Shown here: positions 31,113-36,300 of the stretch, in pieces
Position numbering within the stretch: the stretch's first letter is position 1
How the letters are laid out: every line of letters begins with the position of its first letter
Assembly (NCBI GenBank): GCA_035512495.1
Contig: DATKDW010000051.1
Span: forward strand, 1 to 36,300
DNA length: 36,300 nt
From: Acidimicrobiales bacterium
GTDB taxonomy: Bacteria > Actinomycetota > Acidimicrobiia > Acidimicrobiales > CADCSY01
Direction: 5' to 3'
Position numbers and translations under genes: made by a program
The notes under the pieces: model-generated
Told to the model about the DNA's origin: nothing
Database searches by the model: none
The model's input: only the letters and a program-made list of their open reading frames with translations

Positions 31113-31774
31113 GTGGAGCCAGGACCTCCCTCGAGGAACCAGACGCACCACCACACCACGACGCCCGCGAGGGCGACGAAGTGCCAGACGATGGCGGCGG
31201 CGGCGACGAACTCGCTGTTGCGCGGGCTGAGCTGCCCGCCGAGGGCCCGGAAGCCCATGACCACGAACACGGCGACGGCGGCCACCACCATCAGGAGGTG
31301 GGTCACCGTCACCAGGTACATGGCGTTGGCCACCGCCGACTCACCGGCGGCCAGGCCGAGGACGTCCCATGAGAACGACAGGGCGTTCACGAAGGCCAGG
31401 CCCAGGAGGATGGTGATCCCGACAGCCAGGTACAGCTGGCGCCGCTCACCGATCTTGACCGCGGCCACAGCCCACTGGGCGGTGACCATCGACATCAGGA
31501 GGGTGCCGTAGGCCACGACCAGGGGGACGTTGGGCAGGTCGGCCCCGAGCCACTCCTCCCCGGCACCGGTGGTGGCCTCCCGGGCGGCGAAGTAGCTGGC
31601 CAGCACGCCAGCGAGGAGCATGATCCCGGCCGCGACGGCGAAGAGGGCGCCCACCACGACGGTGTTGCGGCGACGGGGCTCAGGCGCCGGGGGAAGGCCC
31701 AGCAGGGACATCGGAGCCCCCTCTTCGGTCGCCGCTGCGGCGCCGGAGCGGGAGACGTCGGTGGAGACGGCCAT
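31109..31774 (-). CDS. COX III-like membrane protein (divergent paralogue)
   Basis: A 221-residue protein with about five helices aligning with oxidase subunit III: VVAYGTLLMSMVTAQWAVAA, the VTHLLMVVAAVAVFVVMGFR helix in place of GFHGAHVTIGI, and the ending IVWHFVALAGVVVWWCVWF, like YWHFVDIVWIIIF. An N-terminal polar stretch of 36 residues precedes helix 1. The canonical GFHGAH motif is not kept. It shares one base with the COX I-like stop (TGATG) and overlaps the cupredoxin gene by four bases, so the three are coupled. It probably pairs with the degenerate COX I-like protein. Confidence 0.78.
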   Translation of the reverse strand: MAVSTDVSRSGAAAATEEGAPMSLLGLPPAPEPRRRNTVVVGALFAVAAGIMLLAGVLASYFAAREATTGAGEEWLGADLPNVPLVVAYGTLLMSMVTAQWAVAAVKIGERRQLYLAVGITILLGLAFVNALSFSWDVLGLAAGESAVANAMYLVTVTHLLMVVAAVAVFVVMGFRALGGQLSPRNSEFVAAAAIVWHFVALAGVVVWWCVWFLEGGPGST

Positions 31775-33378
31775 CAGGCGGGGACCTCCGTGTCGCTGCG
31801 GGCGTCGAGCACCGGGGTGGGTGAGGTGACGACGGGGACGGTGCCGACGAAGTTGCCCGGCGGGGGCGGTGAGGTCGTGGCCCACTCGAGGGTGTGGCCA
31901 CCCCAGGGGTCGGCGGTGGCCCGCACGCCATTCCCGCGGCCCACGCTCGAGAGGAGGGAGCCGACAGCGACGAGGACGCCGAGGATGCCGAGGACGCCGC
32001 CGACGAGGCTCACCACGTTGAGGCCGACGAGGAGGTTCCCGTCGAGGGTCGCCGAGCGCACGGCCTGGTCCTCGACGAGGCCGGCCACGAGGTCCGGGGC
32101 GGCCAGGAGGAGGGCACCGAGGAACGTGAGGGCGAAGACGGCCTTGCCGGCGAGCTCACCCAGGTGGACGCCCCAGATCTTGGGGGCCCAGTACCAGAGG
32201 GCGGCAAAGGCGCCGAGGACGGCACCGCCGTAGAGGGTGAGGTGGATCTGGCCGACCTGCCAGACCATGCCGTCGAGCTCGAGGGGCTCGATCACCGACG
32301 CCGCGCCGGCCAGGGCCCCGAGGAAGAGGAGCACCACAGCGCCGAGCGCGAGCAGCAGCGAGGACGAGAGGGTGAGACGTCCCCGGCGGAGGGTGTCGCC
32401 CAGCAGGCCGACGAGCGCCAGGGCGGGCAGGAGCGATGCCAGGCCCATGGCGACGAAGACCAGGCTGCCGATCCCGCTGGTGGCCTCCTCGAGGCGAACG
32501 AAGGCGCCGAAGCCGAGGGCGCCCATGGCACCGAGGACGATGATCCCCGCGGCGTGCACCCGGTAGCGGCTGGCGCCGATCACCGGCACGATCTCGAGGG
32601 CCACACCGGCGGCCGGCACCACCAGCAGGTAGACGGTCGGGACCGACCAGAACCAGGAGATGTCGGCGTAGGACCCGACCTCGCCGCCGTAGCGGTGGGC
32701 GATGAGGAGCTCGATCAGACGGGCGATGAGCACGGGGCTGGTGAGCAGGGTGAGGCCACCGCCCACGAGGATCGACCAGGTGAACAGCGGCGTGCGCAGC
32801 AGCGTCATGCCGGGGGCCCGCTCGGTGACGATCGTGGTGAGCACGCTGCCGAGGGCGACGCAGGTGGCCGTGGCGAGGGCGATCAGCGACAGCAGGTAGA
32901 GGTCGACGGCCACCGCGTCGCCACCCGTGATGCCGCCGTCGGCCGCGTAGGCGCCGACCAGGACCAGGCCCGAGGCCAGATAGGTCCAGTAGGCGGCCGC
33001 CGCGCCCCGGGGGAAGGCGATGTCGGGGGCACCGACCTGCAGCGGGACGAGGTAGGTGGCCAGGCCAAGGAAGAACGGGACCAGGAACAGCAGGACGGCG
33101 ACCTCGCCGTGGAAGGTGTGGAGCTGCTCGAAGCTGCCCGAGGAGACGAGGGCCAGGCCGCTGTCGATGCGCTCGACGCCGAGGATGGCGCCCACCACGC
33201 CCCCCACCACCAGGAACGCCAACGACGTGACGAGGTACATGCGCCCCACCCGCTTGTGGTCGGCGGTGGAGAGCCAGCCGGCCAGGCCCGCGAGCTCCGA
33301 CGGGAGGACCGGCACGTCGGTCGTCGTGGAGCCGGCCGGAGCGGTGCCGGGGGCCTCTGTGGTCTCGGTCATCGACAT
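31774..33378 (-). CDS. COX I-like protein lacking the oxygen-reducing centre
   Basis: A 534-residue, roughly 12-helix relative of oxidase subunit I. Shared landmarks are ADHKRVGRMYLV, TYLVPLQVGAPDIAFPR, ERAPGMTLLRTPLF, YWAPKIWG and the tail DPWGGHTLEWATTSPPPP. Low-spin haem ligands are kept: His90 (HTFHGE) and His379 (IHLTLYGG). The CuB His-Pro-Glu-Val-Tyr is Val246-Pro-Thr-Val-Tyr250, the His-His pair is gone (GAFVRLEEATSG), the haem a3 ligand is Gln377, and the K-channel Lys region reads SLLPALALVG. It cannot reduce oxygen in the usual way. The frame is intact, with ordinary codon use. It is translationally coupled to the COX III-like and cupredoxin genes. Confidence 0.85.
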   Translation of the reverse strand: MSMTETTEAPGTAPAGSTTTDVPVLPSELAGLAGWLSTADHKRVGRMYLVTSLAFLVVGGVVGAILGVERIDSGLALVSSGSFEQLHTFHGEVAVLLFLVPFFLGLATYLVPLQVGAPDIAFPRGAAAAYWTYLASGLVLVGAYAADGGITGGDAVAVDLYLLSLIALATATCVALGSVLTTIVTERAPGMTLLRTPLFTWSILVGGGLTLLTSPVLIARLIELLIAHRYGGEVGSYADISWFWSVPTVYLLVVPAAGVALEIVPVIGASRYRVHAAGIIVLGAMGALGFGAFVRLEEATSGIGSLVFVAMGLASLLPALALVGLLGDTLRRGRLTLSSSLLLALGAVVLLFLGALAGAASVIEPLELDGMVWQVGQIHLTLYGGAVLGAFAALWYWAPKIWGVHLGELAGKAVFALTFLGALLLAAPDLVAGLVEDQAVRSATLDGNLLVGLNVVSLVGGVLGILGVLVAVGSLLSSVGRGNGVRATADPWGGHTLEWATTSPPPPGNFVGTVPVVTSPTPVLDARSDTEVPA

Positions 33379-33385
33379 GGGGCGG

Positions 33386-33391
33386 ATCGAA
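33386..33391 (-). promoter_or_regulatory. -10 candidate TTCGAT of the COX I-like module
   Basis: TTCGAT, seven bases, ATG at 33378 on the minus strand. It has the same spacing as the other leaderless starts, though the box is weaker. The rest of the 115-base gap to ctaB holds no other signal I can see. Confidence 0.35.
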
Positions 33392-33493
33392 CCTCGGATC
33401 GTCGGCTCCGGGGTCGGGGCGGGGGCGCCGACCGGCCGGGCGGGAGGTTAGTCAGGGGGCACAGGGCTGGCGAACACGTCCGCACCAGGCCCG

Positions 33494-34390
33494 TCACACC
33501 CCGGAGCGAAGCAGCTGGTCGAGGGCCATGGCCCCGAACAGGAGGCTGATGTAGGTGATGGACCAGGTGAAGAGGCGCATCGCCCTCGCCGGGGTCGAGT
33601 CCCGGAGCAGCTGCACCGAGAACCAGGTGAAGATCGCACCCAGCACGACCGCAGCCACGAGGTAGATGGCCCCCATGCCCGCCACTGGCGAGAAGACCAG
33701 GGTGAGGGCCCAGAGGAGGAGCGTGTAGCCGAGGATCCGGATCGAGGTGGTGCGCAGGCTGGCCACGGCGGGCAGCATCGGGATGTCGGCAGCGGCGTAG
33801 TCGTCTCGGTAGCGCACGGCGAGGGCCCAGAAGTGAGGCGGGGTCCAGTAGAAGATGATGCCGAAGAGCACGATCGGCGCCCACGACAGCGAGTTCTGCA
33901 CCGCTGCCCAGCCCACCAGGACCGGCACGGCCCCGGCAGCGCCGCCGACGACGATGTTGCTGCTCGACGTGCGCTTCAGCCACAGCGAGTAGACGAAGAC
34001 GTAGAACGCCGTGGCGCTGACGGCCAGGACGGCGCTCAGGAGGTTGACCGTGCCCCAGAGCAGGGCGAACGCCGCCACCTCCAGCCCGATGGCGAAGACG
34101 AGGGCGTCGCGCGGAGCGATGAGGCCGGTGACCAAGGGACGGTTCTGGGTCCGCTTCATGATGGCGTCGATGTCGCGGTCGACGTACATGTTGATGGCGT
34201 TGGCGCCACCCGCGGCCAGCGCGCCGCCGGCAAGCGTGGCGAGGATGAGCCACAGCGAGGGCAGGCCCCCCGCGGCGACGATCATGGTCGGCACCGTGGT
34301 GATGAGGAGGAGCTCGATGATCCGCGGCTTGGTGAGGGCGAGATAGCCCGAGAGCCGGGTGCCGAGCGCCGGTCGGTCGACCTGGAGCAC
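33494..34390 (-). CDS. ctaB: Protohaem IX farnesyltransferase (haem O synthase)
   Basis: A 298-residue UbiA-family membrane enzyme that adds farnesyl diphosphate to haem B to give haem O. The two Asp-rich motifs are present: NAINMYVDRDIDAIMKRTQN near residue 66 and RYRDDYAAADIPMLP near residue 195. Nine hydrophobic segments are expected and fit. It starts at a GTG six bases after TAGGCT. The gene is first in the minus-strand run leading to the oxidase genes and divergent from ctaA, which carries out the next step. Confidence 0.95.
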   Translation of the reverse strand: MLQVDRPALGTRLSGYLALTKPRIIELLLITTVPTMIVAAGGLPSLWLILATLAGGALAAGGANAINMYVDRDIDAIMKRTQNRPLVTGLIAPRDALVFAIGLEVAAFALLWGTVNLLSAVLAVSATAFYVFVYSLWLKRTSSSNIVVGGAAGAVPVLVGWAAVQNSLSWAPIVLFGIIFYWTPPHFWALAVRYRDDYAAADIPMLPAVASLRTTSIRILGYTLLLWALTLVFSPVAGMGAIYLVAAVVLGAIFTWFSVQLLRDSTPARAMRLFTWSITYISLLFGAMALDQLLRSGV

Positions 34391-34396
34391 GGGCGA

Positions 34397-34402
34397 AGCC
34401 TA
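34397..34402 (-). promoter_or_regulatory. -10 box TAGGCT of ctaB
   Basis: TAGGCT, six bases, GTG at 34390 on the minus strand. A leaderless transcript is likely. Confidence 0.5.
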
Positions 34403-34489
34403 TGGGAGGGTCGTCGCGTGGCCCAACCCGGACGGAGGGGACCCCGTCGCGACGCCGCGCTCGACATGAGCTCGCCGGCGCCGGCGCCC

Positions 34490-34495
34490 TACCAT
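34490..34495 (+). promoter_or_regulatory. -10 box TACCAT of the ctaA-clpS operon
   Basis: TACCAT, nine bases, ATG at 34505. The transcript would have almost no leader. An in-frame GTG at 34499 is too close to the box. Confidence 0.4.
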
Positions 34496-34504
34496 GACGT
34501 GGCG

Positions 34505-35503
34505 ATGGCCCTCCCCCGCCTCTCTCCCCGGGCCTACCGGTGCATCACGCTGGGTGCCACGCTGGCGCTGGCCACGATCATCGTGACAGGTGCCGCCGTG
34601 CGCCTCACCGGCTCCGGACTCGGGTGCACCGACTGGCCCACCTGCGAGCAGGGCCAGCTGGCGCCGGCCGACATGTCGCACGCCCCGGCCATGATCGAGT
34701 TCGTGAACCGCCTCTTCACCGGCGTGGTCTCGGTGGCGGTGATCCTCGCGGTGCTCGGGTCGATGCTGCGCCGTCCCCGCCGGGGGGATCTCACGTGGCT
34801 GTCCGCCGGCCTGGTGATCGGCGTGGTCGCCCAGATCCTCCTCGGTGCGGCCGTCGTCCTGCTCGAGCTCTCCCCCCAGCTGGTGATGGGTCACTTCCTG
34901 CTCTCCATGGTCCTGCTCTGGAACGCCGTGGTGCTGCACCACCGCGCCGGGCGGCCCGAGGGCCAGGCGGTGGCCGTGGTGGAGCCGCTCGTGCTGCGGC
35001 TCGGCCGCACGCTCTTCGCGGTGGCCGCTGTCGTGATCTTCACCGGCACGGTGGTCACCGCCACGGGTCCCCACGCCGGGGACCAGCTGGCCACCCGTCT
35101 CGGCTTCCACCTCCCCGACGTGGCCCGCGTCCACGGGCTCTCCGTCGTGGTCATGGTGGTGCTGACCCTCTCCCTCGTCGCGCTGCTGGTCCGTCGAGGC
35201 GCCCCCGAGCGGGTCCGGGTCACCGGCGCCGTGCTGGTGGTGCTGCTCCTCGCTCAGGCCGGCGTGGGGTACGCCCAGTGGTTCGCCGGCGTCCCGGCGC
35301 TGCTGGTGGGCGTCCACATCATCGGGGCCATCGCGGTGTGGACGACGGTGGTGCGACTCAACCTCGTGCTCTCGGCGGTGCTCTCGCCCACGACCGGCGG
35401 GCGCCGCCTCCAGGAGCACCCTCCCGACCACCGTGACCACCGTGACCACCGCGACGACCGGGACGACGAGACGCGGCGCGACCAGACGCTGGCCGCCACG
35501 TGA
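34505..35503 (+). CDS. ctaA: Haem A synthase (CtaA/COX15)
   Basis: A 332-residue, eight-helix membrane enzyme that oxidises haem O to haem A for the aa3 centre. The first outer loop has the cysteine pair in [14 protein letters not shown]. Haem-binding histidines occur in [28 protein letters not shown] and [13 protein letters not shown]. At the fourth usual position the motif reads [10 protein letters not shown], Asn instead of His; I recall similar Asn forms in other Actinobacteria. The last 35 residues are an unusual Asp/His/Arg tail with [14 protein letters not shown]. The clpS start overlaps the stop by four bases. Confidence 0.93.
   Translation: MALPRLSPRAYRCITLGATLALATIIVTGAAVRLTGSGLGCTDWPTCEQGQLAPADMSHAPAMIEFVNRLFTGVVSVAVILAVLGSMLRRPRRGDLTWLSAGLVIGVVAQILLGAAVVLLELSPQLVMGHFLLSMVLLWNAVVLHHRAGRPEGQAVAVVEPLVLRLGRTLFAVAAVVIFTGTVVTATGPHAGDQLATRLGFHLPDVARVHGLSVVVMVVLTLSLVALLVRRGAPERVRVTGAVLVVLLLAQAGVGYAQWFAGVPALLVGVHIIGAIAVWTTVVRLNLVLSAVLSPTTGGRRLQEHPPDHRDHRDHRDDRDDETRRDQTLAAT
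35427..35468 (+). repeat. Nine-base tandem repeat coding the CtaA Asp-His-Arg tail
   Basis: GACCACCGT-like nonamers follow one another, decaying into GACGACCGG and GACGACGAG. They encode DHR/DR units at the CtaA C-terminus, probably expanded by replication slippage. Confidence 0.6.
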
Positions 35504-35799
35504 TCGTCGACTCCACCAGCCCCGTCGAGGTCCGGGAGCCCGACCTCGGCGAGGAGGCCGAGACCGACACCCCCTGGATCGTCCTGGTCTGGAACGACCC
35601 GATCAACCTGATGTCGTACGTGACCTTCGTGTTCCAGAAGCTCTTCGGCTACAGCCTCGAGAAGGCGACGAGCCTCATGATGGACGTCCACCACAAGGGT
35701 CGTGCCGTCGTGTCGAACGGCACCCGCGAGAAGTGCGAGATGGACGTCTTCCGCCTCCACGAGCACGGCCTCTGGGCCACGATGCAGCAGGACACGTGA
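35500..35799 (+). CDS. clpS: ATP-dependent Clp protease adaptor ClpS
   Basis: A 99-residue adaptor that delivers N-degron proteins to ClpAP or ClpCP. After a 24-residue acidic lead the core begins [16 protein letters not shown], with the N-terminal-residue pocket. It continues through [20 protein letters not shown] and VHHKGRAVV, ending in the usual short helix and strand. The start is a GTG overlapping the ctaA stop (GTGA), and its own stop shares one base with the next ATG. ClpS beside a DUF2017 gene is a common actinobacterial arrangement. Confidence 0.95.
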   Translation: MIVDSTSPVEVREPDLGEEAETDTPWIVLVWNDPINLMSYVTFVFQKLFGYSLEKATSLMMDVHHKGRAVVSNGTREKCEMDVFRLHEHGLWATMQQDT

Positions 35800-36290
35800 T
35801 GGGGTTCTTCACCCGCCGGGTGCGGCGGACCCGCAGCGGTGACTTCGAGATCCGCCTCCCCGAACAGGAGCGTGAGCTGCTCGCCAACCTCGTCCCCCAG
35901 CTCCGCACCGCCCTCACCGACGGAGCCGGGGACGGCGCAACCGGCGTCGCCGACCCGGGCCTGCGCCGGTTGTTCCCCTCGGCCTACGTCGACGACCCCG
36001 AACACGACGCCGAGTACCGCAGCCTCGTGCACGACGACCTGCTCGGGCGTCGCCTCGCCGCCCTCGACACCGTCGAGGAGACCCTGGCGGCGACCCGGCT
36101 CGACGAGGAGCAGCTGCTGACCTGGATGGGCGCGGTCAACGACCTCCGCCTCGTGCTCGGGACCCGACTCGACGTGAGCGAGGACACCGACTTGAGCCCC
36201 GACCCAGACGACCCCGAAGGCCCGGCGCTCGCCGTCTACGCCTACCTGGGGATCCTCCTCGAGTCGATCGTCGCCGCCCTCGCCGACTAA
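35799..36290 (+). CDS. DUF2017-family protein
   Basis: A 163-residue, mostly helical, acidic cytoplasmic protein of the DUF2017 family, usually encoded next to clpS in Actinobacteria; its function is unknown. Landmarks are the N-terminal FFTRRVRRTRSGDFEIRLPE, RLFPSAYVDDPEHDAEYRSL, LLTWMGAVNDLRLVLGTRLD and the final YAYLGILLESIVAAL. The ATG shares its A with the clpS stop (TGATG), so translation is coupled and the product may act with ClpS or be made in proportion to it. The gene is complete, ending ten bases before the window edge. Confidence 0.88.
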   Translation: MGFFTRRVRRTRSGDFEIRLPEQERELLANLVPQLRTALTDGAGDGATGVADPGLRRLFPSAYVDDPEHDAEYRSLVHDDLLGRRLAALDTVEETLAATRLDEEQLLTWMGAVNDLRLVLGTRLDVSEDTDLSPDPDDPEGPALAVYAYLGILLESIVAALAD

Positions 36291-36300
36291 GGCTCACGGG

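Noticed and set aside
31774-33378. COX I-like gene as a decaying pseudogene
   Set aside because: There is no frameshift or stop, the genes are coupled, structural motifs are kept and only the active-centre residues are lost, with the low-spin haem ligands preserved.
35423-35468. A regulatory DNA repeat before clpS
   Set aside because: The repeats keep the CtaA reading frame and encode its tail, so coding explains them.

Overview
The window is chromosomal, very GC-rich, and tightly packed with genes on both strands. Its gene content points to an actinobacterium: a WhiB-family regulator, an F420-type LLM oxidoreductase, a ClpS-DUF2017 pair, a SigB/SigF-type sigma cassette and a caa3-type cytochrome oxidase cluster. 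My best guess is the class Acidimicrobiia (Iamia-like); this is an inference from gene content and style, not from a marker gene. No tRNA, rRNA, CRISPR array, integrase or insertion sequence is visible. No stretch over 300 bases lacks a gene or a described element.

Layout. 1-1741: end of hemE and hemY (haem synthesis). 1823-2890: compact amidohydrolase. 2990-6109: methylmalonyl-CoA epimerase, crotonyl-CoA carboxylase/reductase and, divergently, acetyl-CoA acetyltransferase (acyl-CoA / ethylmalonyl-CoA-type carbon metabolism). 6170-8523: stress-sigma cassette with a small unknown protein, an RsbW-like kinase, a degenerate RsbW-like protein, a SigB-type sigma factor and a CsbD stress protein behind a SigB-like promoter. 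8614-13001: YibE/F membrane protein, dut, orn, MBL-fold hydrolase, acyl-ACP thioesterase. 13086-15137: MFS transporter, then a whiB7-like gene preceded by a promoter, a leader ORF and a strong intrinsic terminator. 15336-16899: TlpA-like thioredoxin plus CcdA. 16944-24737: LLM oxidoreductase, pdxH, second MFS transporter, zinc-ribbon/PQQ-propeller membrane protein, Fur-family regulator, serS, ABC transporter pair.

24738-34390 is respiratory. A tandem palindromic repeat closes the 3' end of a run of minus-strand genes. In transcription order these are ctaB, a COX I-like gene, a COX III-like gene, a membrane cupredoxin, then ctaC (with fused cytochrome c), ctaD, ctaE, a subunit IV gene and ctaG. 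Divergently, 34505-36290 holds ctaA, clpS and a DUF2017 gene. CtaB and CtaA make haem O and haem A for the oxidase.

The most unusual item is the three-gene module at 30084-33378. Its COX I-like protein keeps both low-spin haem histidines but has lost every CuB ligand, the haem a3 ligand and the K-channel lysine. It is tightly coupled to a COX III-like protein and a seven-helix membrane protein with a C-terminal type 1 copper domain. It looks like an electron-transfer or assembly complex derived from an oxidase, not an oxidase. The second notable item is the whiB7-like leader, which has the architecture of a translation-coupled attenuator. A third pattern is genome style: many start codons sit 6 to 9 bases downstream of a TANNNT box, implying abundant leaderless transcripts; I used this to choose several starts.
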